A program made the translations under genes and the position numbers. Below, piece by piece: positions 51,652-62,199 of a DNA stretch of 64,000 nt (its first letter is position 1; each line of letters starts with the position of its first letter). The notes below the pieces were generated by a model that did not search any database, was not told where the DNA came from, and worked only from the letters and a program-made list of their open reading frames with translations. Location of the stretch: positions 4,765,887 through 4,829,886 of the forward strand of contig VYZB01000016.1 in assembly GCA_013397455.1 (NCBI GenBank), in the 5' to 3' direction. Source of the stretch: Crotophaga sulcirostris (taxonomy: Eukaryota > Chordata > Aves > Cuculiformes > Crotophagidae).

Positions 51652-51657
51652 TTTATT
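51652..51657 (-). terminator. IRF2: Possible proximal IRF2 poly(A) signal AATAAA
   Basis: On the minus strand ttaaataaag lies about 390 bases after the stop codon. If used, it would give a short 3' UTR of about 0.4 kb. Confidence 0.4.
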
Positions 51658-52047
51658 TAAAAATATTCCAGCTAGTTCACATTTTCTCTTCCATTCTGAG
51701 GCTTTCAGTTCCATCACAGCCTTGACAGCAAGAAGTGCAGCAGCACCACTTCCCTTGTGGTCGGTTGGTCCTCTTATGAAACACTGGAACCTACGAGTGG
51801 GCCAAAGTTCTTGGGTCGTTTTCCTACGTAGCAACCTTGGAAATCCACCTGGGTTCAGGTGTACGTACTGACGGCTGGAGTCCTGAGTTAAAAACACTCC
51901 GGCACTGGAGCTGGACACAGCAATGTTTTATATTGCCAAGGCTTTACCTTAGATTTGTCTCATGTGCGTCAAGGGATGAACCTCTTCTAGAGAAATGTAA
52001 AATAGAAAACCAAACAAAACAAAGCTAAAAAAACACACGTCAAAGGC

Positions 52048-52359
52048 TTAGCAGCTCTTGACTCTCGACTGGGTGATGTCTGACGTTTTCTTGATGACAC
52101 TGGCCCGTGTCTCGCGGTCTGGCCGGCTGCTGCTTGTGGAGGCTGTGGATACTACTTGTGGCAGAGGGATGTCTGGGAAAGGGGGCCAGGAGCTGTTGTA
52201 AGGCAGTGGGCAGCTTTCTTCTTTGATGGTGACTTGGAGGTCAGGCTTGTTGGCTACAAAAGTTGCCATGCTGGGAAGCATATGAGAAGTGTTCCTCATT
52301 CCCAGATTGCTGAGATACTGTTTGCCTTCAATGTTTTTCTTCTGCCAATGAAGACGTCC
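52048..52359 (-). CDS. IRF2: IRF2 last coding exon (exon 9), C-terminal regulatory domain
   Basis: Interferon regulatory factor 2 is a nuclear factor that binds IRF/ISRE sites and generally antagonises IRF1; its C-terminus carries the repression function. This exon gives 103 codons and the TAA stop. It starts in phase 0 after a T-rich TTTTTTTAG acceptor (52361-52360). The peptide runs from [18 protein letters not shown] through [12 protein letters not shown] and PYNSSWPPF to the terminus [17 protein letters not shown], then ITQSRVKSC. The last 30 residues are nearly identical to human IRF2. IKEE in VTIKEES is a sumoylation consensus, equivalent to human K293. The middle ([17 protein letters not shown]) differs slightly from the human protein. 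The Met in MRNTSH is internal, not a start. IRF1 has a different C-terminus and is excluded. Confidence 0.97.
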   Translation of the reverse strand, partial: GRLHWQKKNIEGKQYLSNLGMRNTSHMLPSMATFVANKPDLQVTIKEESCPLPYNSSWPPFPDIPLPQVVSTASTSSSRPDRETRASVIKKTSDITQSRVKSC

Positions 52360-53748
52360 CTAAAAAAAGGGGGAGAAAAAGAACGAAAAATTACATAAGC
52401 AAATGCAACTTTGCCAAGTGCTCCACAAATTGCACAGGAATTACCCCATCTCTAAAGGCCTGAACCTCTAGCTGACGGCTTTGAACGTCTCTGCTGTCAG
52501 CCACTTCTCCATTTCTGAAGTCATAGGCCTAAACCTTGGTGGCTCTCCAGCACTCAAGAGGCTCTGCCCACTCTTCTATGGAAAATAAAGACCTTATTCC
52601 CAGTATGCCCGAGACAAAAATAGATGTGGATGACCAAACACTCAGAGCTCCAAATGGAAGTGTCGTCTTTGTTACCAGAGAGCCAAGAGGCAGGCACAGA
52701 GATCCAAGACCTCTCAAGCAGCATCACCAAAACTGTGAACACAGGTGAGGCTGCCAGGAAAACTACTGTCACTTGACAGTGTCCCCCCTGTCACAGGGAG
52801 GAGGTTCAACAAGGAAAGATGAGCACCCGGTCCTTTCACTATCACACATGCCGCAATGGCTCTTTCTGTCAAAGGAGGTCTGGGGAGTCATTGGCAGTCT
52901 ACATAGAGGCTCCACCCTAACCAAGGCACAAGAGACAAACCCAAGAGAGTTAGCTGTGCCATTATATAGCTGCAGAACCTGCACTTCTGCAAGAAGGAGG
53001 ATTCAGAGGGCTTGCAAGAGGTGTTCTGCAAAAACACAGCTGGAACACAGGGCATCTGAGTGCCTTCAGTGAGCTTCTCCCAGCCTCCAAGGACTAATGG
53101 TGATAGGTAAGCCTTGTCATCTAACAGCAACCCCAAAAGAAAAGACGAGTGCTGGTTTTGCACAGCTGCAGCTCAGGAAACATTCATGAGGTGGGGATTT
53201 TCTCTACAAGCTCCTTCCATCTAGCAACACTCAACTGACTGCTAGGGAAAGCTTTTTGCCTCAGATACCTCAAACATTCAAGTTGCCTTTCTATTATACC
53301 TGTAAGCATTTCCTCCAACAGTATGCGTTCAGGTTCAATTTAAGGCAAACAGAGCAAGCACGCTTTCAATCAAGACAAAATACTCACTACCTACCGATGC
53401 CAATGCATCCCGTGCGTGCACATACACACACTTACATTCATGTAAGTCCACTGGTTTGCTCCATATTAACAAACTAGTTGGCACTGCTGACAGTTCTCCA
53501 GAGTATTTTCTCATGCATATTAATCTCCTTGAAGGCTGGACAGATGATAAACAAAGAAGCTGCAGAGATATCCACTCTGCCACACAATCACTCAAATGTT
53601 CATCACCCTTGAACCTTCCTGGTTTGTTTTTCTCCCCCAACTATTATAAAAATGAATACTCCACTGGCACACAGAGCTGCAAATAGAGAAGGGGAAAGAA
53701 CATCTTGAGACCTTGCTCCAAAGTGCTAAATATCCAGAAAACATTTAC
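52360..53748 (-). other. IRF2: IRF2 intron 8
   Basis: The intron begins GTAAAT after exon 8 and ends TTTTTTTAG before exon 9. I see no repeat or embedded gene in it. Confidence 0.9.
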
Positions 53749-53795
53749 CTCTGCATTTTCTTCATCACTTGGAACGCTGTCAGTCGTTTCACTTT
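53749..53795 (-). CDS. IRF2: IRF2 exon 8 (47 nt)
   Basis: This small exon completes a split Glu codon (G from exon 7 plus AA) and adds SETTDSVPSDEENAE, matching human ESETTDSVPSDEESAE. The acceptor is TTTGACAG and the donor GTAAAT. It enters in phase 1 and leaves in phase 0, joining exon 9 exactly. The peptide is acidic and rich in Ser and Thr, a flexible linker ahead of the C-terminal domain. At 47 nt it is easily missed by gene finders; skipping it would shift the frame of exon 9. Confidence 0.96.
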
Positions 53796-56700
53796 CTGTC
53801 AAACAAAACAGAAACAAAAATGAAACTCACACTACTCCATCCACAGCAACAAAATCCAGCTCAAGAGGCTTGATCTACTTCAAACAAGTGGAAGCAAACA
53901 GAGTCAAGTCAAACAACCAGAAAACAACAGAGAAGCAAAGACTGCCTGCATCAGTAACAGCAATCCAAGGGCTACACAGCACAGCTGCATTAAACTGGCT
54001 TAACTTCACATGGCTATCACAGTTAACATGTTTATGCCCTGGAAAACAAAGCAACAGAGAGGGAAGAAGTAGATTTGTGCTTTCTGGGCAGAAGGAAGAG
54101 ATTCCCGCAAGCAGGGAATGCCCCCTCTCCCTCGCCCTCTCTTGGCAGCTCCAGGTCTGGCAAAGAGCTAAGATCTGTCCAAATCCTTATTTATATCTCC
54201 CTGCAAAACCAGCAACTCCACCCCAGAGGAGATAAGTGTGTTTTTGTTTCATGAACTGTTATCTCAGCCTGCCGCCTCAAGGGTTTGTTGTCACTTCTGG
54301 CACTTTATTACTGTTGTTACACTTCCCTCTGGTTTCACTTTTTCCCCCTCCTCAGCCTATTTCTCAACTCTTTACCCACCACTCAAGCATGTAAAACCGC
54401 TGCTGTCTCCATCCCCAGCATCTCCCCCCAATATGTACGGTCTCCCCCACTCCCATCACCTCAAACACCGTGCAAACACAGGGGTGCAGCTCTAGCAGGA
54501 CAGTCATCCTCCTGCAGCTGCAACACTTGCTTGCTGAAAAGCCTGAAATACAGGAATTTTGACTGTATTTTCAAGTCCACGTGTCTTAATGCAGGTCTCC
54601 CAGTGCCTGAGGGTCAGGCTCCTGGCCCATGGGCTGGTTCAGAGTGCCTCAGATACGTCCAAGGTTGGGCACAGACTCCTCTCTTCAGGACCAGCACGTG
54701 CCTTCCTGTTTCTTGGGACAATAATGCTAGGCATCTATTGGGCTATCAGCAGCACTGGGAAGAGTTTCTCCAACTCTCCCACCAGGGCTGTGTGGATAGG
54801 GCTTATCCACTCTTGAGGCAACAGGTGCCCAGAAATTACAAGGTTGAAGGAACTATGTGACGAGTTACTGTAGCAGGCAAGGGAGCTCTCAAGCCCCAAC
54901 TTCCACTCTCTGCTCTATGTCATACATTTGGGCCCATGCAGACTGCTTTGCCCCTGCATCCCTGCAACCATAAACCACGACCCTGCCTTCCCACAGAGCA
55001 ACCTCTTTCTCTGCACTTGACATAACATGAGAGCTAAGGGTGCGTGGATCGTGCCACTGCACATATCCAGAGAGACTGGCAGCATCCTGCCTTTCTCTCA
55101 AGTCTAAGCATTAGATCTAGGCAGAGGGCTGTAAACCAATGGTCTGAATTGCTCTTCCAAACCTCTGGAGCTAAACTGCACCCAAAGCCCTTCTGAGGCA
55201 AGGAAGCGGGCAACCAAGCTACTTTAGACTACAGTTTCCAAAGCCAGCATCTCCCCTGTGCCAGAGCCTCTGCCACAGCACGCAGGAAGCTGAGGAGCAG
55301 TCCATAATGTTAAGTTTAACTGCAAAGGCCTGTGAAGTTAACACTGCACGGGGCTTCTCATCCACTAGCCCAGGTAAAGAGAGATGTGCCAATGTGATTA
55401 AGCTGGTTAATTAAGCCACAGTGGGGGGGGAAAGAGGCAGAAATTAATCTGTGCAAAGAAGAAATGACCCCAGAGATAGAATCAACAGGAGGAATCCACA
55501 CAGAGACAAGAAACAGATATTCCTTGACATGAAGAAACATGTGGCAACAAAAAAAGAGTGATGCAGCTGAAAAGGAATCCATCCTTGGTGTTTATACATA
55601 ACAAAATGCTGAGCAAGAGATAGCACTATAGTTAGCAAAGCCAGGGAAGCTAGCCATTCGGGTATGGAAAGTTAGAGAGGTTATTTCAATCAAGAAGGTT
55701 ATTTAAATCAGCGTCAAACACAAGAGGAGGCTGACAACAGCCTCAGTACTAAAACAAATGGACTTCATAGACATCAGAAATATGAGAAAACTCAGAAGGG
55801 CCACTCATATCATTTGCTTGAGCAACCTCAGAAAGGAATCAGAAGTGGTTTTGAAATAAAACAGATTTATGTAGGACAACTGATACCTCAGGCTACTTCT
55901 TTTTGTTTCAGAAGAGCTAAACTAACTGCTCCTACATAGCTGTTATGGCCATAATCTTCTCTGCCATTCAGCAGTAACACCTGACAGGGCAGGCAACTCT
56001 AACCAGCAAATCCATGAGCACAATGCCAGGGCTCCCATGGTTCTCCTCTACAAGTTTGTGTGGAGCAAGACAATGCCAGAAATAGTCAAGTGTCCTACAA
56101 GTTTGAGGGTTCTAAAAAATCACAGACCCCTGTACTCACTCCTGCCTCAAGGGCAAAAAGGAATTCGGAGAACAATCCGTGCTGGAAGGGACCTCAGGAG
56201 GTCTACAGTCCAACATCTTGCTCAAAGCAGGGCCAGCTACAGGACTGCGTCAGGTTGCTTGAGGTCTTACCCAGTTAGGTCTTGAAAACCTCCACGGATG
56301 GAGGCAGCACAACCTTTTGGCATTCTGCTCCACCACCTGACTGTCCTTGTGGTAAAAAAAAAAAAAGGTGACATTTTTTCTTACGCCCAGCTGGACCAAG
56401 TTTTCATTTCAATTTATGCCTGCTGTTTCTCATCCTCCCACCACATACTGCTGTGAAGAGCCTGGCTCTGCCTCCTCAGTAACATCCCTGCAAGTAAGGT
56501 TAGGCTGCTATGAGGTCCTAAAAATGATCTCTTCCCCAGGCTGAACAAGCCCCAGTCCCTCATTAACTCCTCGCAGAATGAGCGCTCCAGCCCTTGATCA
56601 TCCTGGTAGCCCCTTCCTGCACTTGCTCCCATTTGTTTGTATCTTTCTTGTAGGGGGTGGCTCAAAACTGGACCCAGTACTCCAGAAGTAGTGTAACTAG

Positions 56701-58833
56701 CACTAAGTAGAGGGGGATAATCACTTCCCTAGATCTACCAGCCATGCTCCCGAAGGCTGGTGGCCAGGGTGCTCTGCTGTCTCATGTTCAGCTCACTGTA
56801 CACCTGCCTTTCTGCAGAGCTGTTCCCCACCCCATTGGTCCCAGCTTCTATCCCTGCAAAGGGCTCTTCCTTCCTTGGTGCAGGACTTGGCATCTGTCCT
56901 TGCTGAATTCCTAATGTTTCTGCTGACCCATTCCTGCAGTCTCTCCAAGTCTCTCTGGATGGTGGCTGTGCCCTCAAGGACTGGTGTTCCCTATTTGGTG
57001 TCACCTGTAAACTCCTCAAATGTGTACTCCAATACTTCTGCCTGTTAATATATTAAATAGGACTTTTCCCAGGACAGACCCTTGCAGTACTCCACTTCTT
57101 ACTGGCCTACAGCTAGAGTAACCAGGATCCTCAAGAGCTGCCTTGAGATGCATTCAAAGCATGTCAGTGGCATGAGATCATCTCGGTGTCATCTGAGTTA
57201 TGGCCTAGCAGGTCCTGGTATAAGTTAGGACAGCTGAAGGCCACCAGGATATTAAGAAAACCTAAGGGGATAGCAGAAGTACTTCAGCCATGCCTCATTT
57301 TCTTTACGCAGGCATGTCGCATTGACTTTAGGGGAGGCTGCTCATGACTTGCTCATGTCAGGGTGGTTCTGCAGTCACCAGACCACACCTCTCTATCGCC
57401 CCAGCCTGCATAACCACCATAACTTCCAAACCAAGACAGCAACTTTTTGTTTACATTCCAAGAACTTAGATCCCGTAGCTGAGGTTAAAAGAAAGCATCA
57501 TTGCAGTGTTCACATAGACTGGAAAAGATTTGCAAGAAGCGTTTGGAAAGCGGACTAATGTTTCAAAGGCCCCATCTCCCAGCTGCTAATAAGTTAAAGC
57601 CCCCTCATCCCCCTGCCTTACGCCTTGCAAAGCCCTTCTAAATGCTTTGGCCATTACAGACTAAACACACTGGGAAGCGTAATCGTTTATCAACATATGT
57701 GAGACTAACACTGGAGACTATTCAAAAGAACGTCACATCATTCACCCAGACCCAAAGATAAAAATTACTAAATACATATTTTATAAAGATGTGTCTGGAA
57801 GTAATTTCAACCTAATCAGTAAAAGGCAAAACCATGTGTCAAATAATAAATTGCATGGGGAACAATTCATACCTAAGTTTGCCTAAAAAGAGGACATTTG
57901 TTTTTCTACCCACGGCCACCCCTGAGGCTTGCAAGTTTAGCAACATTTTAAGAACAGAGAGACAGGTTGGATCTGAAACTTCTTCTACTTTCAAATGTGC
58001 CTTTGCCCTGCTTGTTATAGAAATAATGCTTATATGATTGCAGGGACTCTATATAGTGTGCCCACGCGTGCATTTGTGTCTGTTCTCCCCTAACAGCTCT
58101 GAACATACTGTCAGACTTGGATAAGGAATAAATGAGTGACAAAGACTCTTAACTTCCTACCAGTTTTATGAAAATAGGAGGCCAGACAAAAAAGAGAAAC
58201 CATTAGCACTCTGACTAGGGAGGTGGGGGGAAGCTTGTTATTGCACCCCTTTTTAAGTATCAGAGAATCCAGGTGGGAGGCAGACACCCACAGCTCTGCC
58301 ACTCCCAGAACCACTTGTTATCAGCTGCTACATGGCTGCTCTGGTCTGCAGACTACTCTCAAGAAGACAGATCCACGCCCCTGGGGCCCTCAGCTGCATT
58401 AGTGTAGCCCTCAGCACTCTGGGACCACTGTGCTAGGCATGGAAGAAACAGACAGCAGAGATGACCTTTAATCTTTAGTAAGTTAGGGGACAAGGGGGAC
58501 ACACTACATTTGCAGCACATTATTTGTGCCACTGAAAATGCCCCTCTAATAAAAGACAAAAAGATATCTCTGCATTACATCTAAAAAGGTTCTTTTTCCA
58601 TTAGTCACTGGCTAAAATCTGCAGCTTACATTTCCAACCTCAGATCTGCCAAGTTGTTTCCCAAGGTGAAATGAGCAGAGGACTGTGAGTTTTCCAGTGT
58701 CATTAAAAATGCAGAGGGCAGCTGAACAGACATTTCTGGATCTTCGCCAGCTACCCTGGAAAAAACCACTTTCCCCTAGTGTCTTCCAAACATTGCCAAA
58801 AAGAAGAGTGTAAAGAAATGCCAGGATGCTTAC
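53796..58833 (-). other. IRF2: IRF2 intron 7
   Basis: About 5.0 kb between exons 7 and 8, with a GTAAGC donor and a TTTGACAG acceptor. It holds a CR1 copy near 56.2-57.1 kb. Two long plus-strand open frames between 53.7 and 54.9 kb have no family signature, and the first overlaps exon 8 antisense; I treat both as chance. Confidence 0.9.
56155..57120 (-). mobile_element. CR1 LINE 3' fragment, nearly 1 kb, in IRF2 intron 7
   Basis: This is CR1 on the minus strand. The plus strand shows the reversed tail gtgctggaagggacctcagg, then gtccaacatcttgctcaaag, and inward ctctgcctcctcagtaacat, ggctgaacaagccccagtcc, ccaatacttctgcctgttaa and acagacccttgcagtactcc. The terminal octamers are lost. It lies in the same orientation as IRF2. 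A run of 13 A at 56354-56366 is internal to it. Confidence 0.88.
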
Positions 58834-58998
58834 CTGCATAGGATGAGACAGGGGAGATCTGTAGGGGGTACAGCTGGCTCATGCTGAGGGGCTGTTCGTC
58901 GCTTTCTGTTGTCACCTCTACTACCTGGCAAACATCAGGAGGATTGGCAACTATCACCTGCTCCTCACTGCTGCCATCGAAATGCGGCTGTCCTACAA
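58834..58998 (-). CDS. IRF2: IRF2 exon 7
   Basis: The exon has 165 nt: two bases finishing a Val codon, 54 codons, and one base of the next Glu codon. The peptide begins [18 protein letters not shown], continues [18 protein letters not shown] and ends [18 protein letters not shown]. The second half is nearly identical to human IRF2; the first dozen residues are diverged (human GQSHLDSNIENQEIVTN). The acceptor is CACCCCAAG and the donor GTAAGC. In mammals this region lies between the DNA-binding domain and the C-terminal repression domain, with a latent activation function reported nearby. No start codon is involved: the apparent start at 58957 is an internal GTG. Confidence 0.97.
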
Positions 58999-61900
58999 CT
59001 TGGGGTGAGAAATAAAAATCTGATTACTCATAACACCTGAACCCTGCTGGATCTCTAAGAGCCTGTCCTTGGAGCCTGCTTAGTTTCTGAGTCTTCCAAA
59101 CCTTTTCAGCACTTTCTTCCATGCCCACCACTTGCTTTTAATGGGACTTCTAAGGAACCCTATGTGATTTATTTAGCTTCCATCATCTTCAGAGACACTT
59201 TTTCCCCACTTGTGACAACTGAAAATGCCTAACTCTTCCCTGGCTTTCACACATAATGACTTTCATCCCTCCCTGACATACCAGCTGTTCAAAGTGTTTC
59301 CCAAGGAAGACCACAGTCACACTACTCCTCCACCCAGAAACACAGTCTCATCAGGACATATGGACCACTGCAATGTCTCCTAATCTGAGAAAGCATCCTC
59401 ACCGAGCAATTGGCCAACATGCCACAGCCTCTGGATGCTCTCATGTAAATTATGTACCAGAAGACCAGAACTGGCAGGCAAAAAACTGGCCACATGGTCG
59501 TGTAAATCAGAGTGGAACACTGCTTTATACATGATATGAATCTGTAATAAATTTCTCCTCCAATTAGATGCTTACTTTCACTGATCCTTGCAATACCAGT
59601 GATGGTATGTAGAAAACTACAGTTGTACCTGTAGTCTGTAATCCCCATGGTCTGTGACAGAAAGCTACAGTCTGGTTAGTTATTAACACAGGGTTTTCCT
59701 ATTCCCCCAGGCACATGATATTTAATACCAAAGGAACTTTATTTATTTTTACAAAGTGAAGGCACCATGGATGCTTTGGAAGTGTCCTGAAGTTCTCTGT
59801 ACACATTAATTGTGCCACACAATACTCTTCTGAAACAGAGAAATAAACTGAGGTAAAAAGAAGTTACTGAGCAAAGGAAAACTATGGTGAAAGCCAGAAT
59901 ATAACTTCATCGGAGCTGCTTGAGACAGCTCCCTCTGTCTTATACAGCTACCCTATCAATGCCAGCAGTGTGAACACGACAACTGCATTAATCCAGCACT
60001 GTTCCAGAAAAAACCTGTATATCATTTTTCTTTGTGAAGTACCAGGTAATCACTGAAAAGTCCCCCAAAGCTGGACATGTATTTTATGAGACAATTCCAG
60101 CATAAAGAAAATTTCATAAATAGTGGATAATCTATATTTCAGAATTTCAATCGGTACAATTACTACAATTTTGTTTCAGATATTTCATTTCCACAGTATT
60201 TCCACCTTTCCTGGTTCTGAAACATGTTTTTTATTAAGCGGAGTGTCAGGGGCAAGAGCACACACACACAGAGTTATTTTTTATCTCCGAGAAACCAATA
60301 TTGTGCAACCTCGTTAGGGTACAAGCAGGCCATCTGCACTGTTTTATCTTTCAACTCAATACCTGACGAATTCTTACCCACCCTGAAAGATAACTTGGAC
60401 AGCAAAAATTACTGCTCACTTAGGCAATAGGCCATCACTTTCCCATGAGCTGCACGTATGTCAAAAACACTGCAGGTGCTGTTTGCCTTTCCTCCATCCA
60501 GCTGACTTCCCTCCTTTCTGCAGAACAGATCTATTTCACCCTTTTCCCTTGTTTACATTAAAATCCTGCTTGGAGTCCTAAATAAGGACTTCTCTCTCCA
60601 GTCTGGATAAGCTGCACACTTCACAAGCCATTAATTAAACAACACTAGATGACGGTTACCCACCCAAGCCTTGCTGTCCTACCCCTGAAAATGGATTCTT
60701 TGAGTCCAGAGGAAAATGAAAGCCCTTAAAGGTGCAAATTCAGTTCTGTTCCTCTGAACCTCTTGCTTGGTTACCACAACAGATCTTTGACCATCCTCAG
60801 ATGTTGATGTTGCCACTCTGCATCCTGTCCTGTAAATTACTGAGATATTCTGAGGTGCACCATGCATTCACCTCATCATAAAACCAAAGAGGAGTTCAGG
60901 ATACACTGTACTGTAGGAAACTGAGATATCTGCAGCGAAATGACTCTCTCTGATATTAGTGGATTCTGGGGAACACCAAGTACGTTTCAAAAACTGTTGT
61001 TAATTGATCTCTGTCTTTAAGGCGTTAAAATAAAGCCAAAGTGTATGAAGTTTCTTCCGTGGTTCACATTTTGGCCTTGGTGCGCTTCAGATTTGTTTAT
61101 GAGTCAAGTCAGTAAAAAGGAAGCTCTAACAGCACTACAGTGCTATTTCTTCAAGTTACAAACCCCTCTGTAATAGTAGGAGCAACAATCATGTTCTAAC
61201 ACTCTTACAAAGCAACAGCTGATTAAATGAACTGCCATTAAGGAAGGAAAACTACCCACAAACTCCTCAGCCACAGAACTACTTGAAGGGAATGATTATG
61301 CAAAGCCCTGTGATGTAAGACATAGGCACCAAAAATAGTCATGGCAGATAATTTCTACTGTCTCTCCAAAGAGAAGACTAACATCTTTTTCAAATACTTT
61401 TTCTACATATATAAAAGTGGAATTCTAGAGAAAATGGTATATGAGTCACAATCCTAGAAGCCCTCGCTGCAGTGACAACCTCAGACAAAAAAGAGCTGTC
61501 AAAAATCAGCCCAATTATTCCACGGAGAACCAATTATTCACATGCTGAGATGACAGCTATTTCCTAATGTACCAGCTTCTACATGCAGTCTTCACGAATC
61601 CTTGTCGTTAACTCTGTGATTTTAAGAAGCAACTCTGCTATGGAGGTGCCATTAGAAAGAAGCAAGTTGTTCCATTTCATCTGCAGGTTAAAACCCCTAA
61701 ATAAAACGGTACCCTATACAAACCTCTGATTTCAACGATGGAAAACCATCACCCAATTGCAGTTTAACTCCCACGTGACACTGGCTACAGTCTCCTCGTA
61801 GCTGAGGATGACTGTGTGGAGTAGGCTCCTGCCAGGAAAAGCCACCCAAGCATATTCACAAATGCTCTGATCTCAGGGGAACCACCACGCTGCCACTGAC

Positions 61901-62087
61901 CATCTCTGCATGGCAGTGGGGCTGGCTGGCAACCACGACCAAGTGTGGCTTGGGTTAGCGAAAAATCTGTCGACCTGATTGTAACCATGGTGCAAAACAC
62001 TGATGGAAAGTTGAGTTTGGCAGAGTTGAAAGGATTTTTGAAGTCATCTATATGCTTAGCATATAAGAAAAGCATAGAAGTACTTAC
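58999..62087 (-). other. IRF2: IRF2 intron 6
   Basis: About 3.1 kb with a GTAAGT donor and a CACCCCAAG acceptor. I see no recognisable repeat or embedded gene; several T- and A-rich tracts occur. Confidence 0.9.
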
Positions 62088-62199
62088 CTACGAAGTTCAC
62101 TGTACTGTCAACTTCATTTTTTATACTGGATGACAGGAAATAGTCAGATGCGACATCATTTAGCCCATTAATCCCAAAAGATGATTCAACTGGTTCTTG
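62088..62199 (-). CDS. IRF2: IRF2 exon 6
   Basis: The exon has 112 nt: 37 codons in phase 0 and one base of a split Val codon. The peptide starts QEPVESSFGINGLNDVAS and ends DYFLSSSIKNEVDSTVNFV, against human QEPVESSLGLSNGVSDLS and the following EYAVLTSTIKNEVDSTVNI. IKNE is a sumoylation consensus matching human K166. The opening QEP would complete an IKQE site (human K137) whose Lys is in the preceding exon, outside the window. The acceptor is CATTCTAG and the donor GTAAGT. This is the first IRF2 exon after the DNA-binding region and basic linker. Confidence 0.96.

Larger units (their letters stand above)
51010..52047 (-). other. IRF2: IRF2 3' untranslated region
   Basis: This is the roughly 1.04 kb following the IRF2 stop codon on the minus strand, down to just past the last poly(A) signal. 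It is AT-rich, with T- and A-rich runs between 51090 and 51360, which is typical of long vertebrate 3' UTRs. The exact cleavage site is inferred from the signal position. Confidence 0.7.

Noticed and set aside
53705..54860. Two consecutive plus-strand open frames of 176 and 191 codons in IRF2 intron 7
   Set aside because: The first overlaps IRF2 exon 8 antisense, both lack family signatures, and pyrimidine-rich intronic sequence readily yields such frames.
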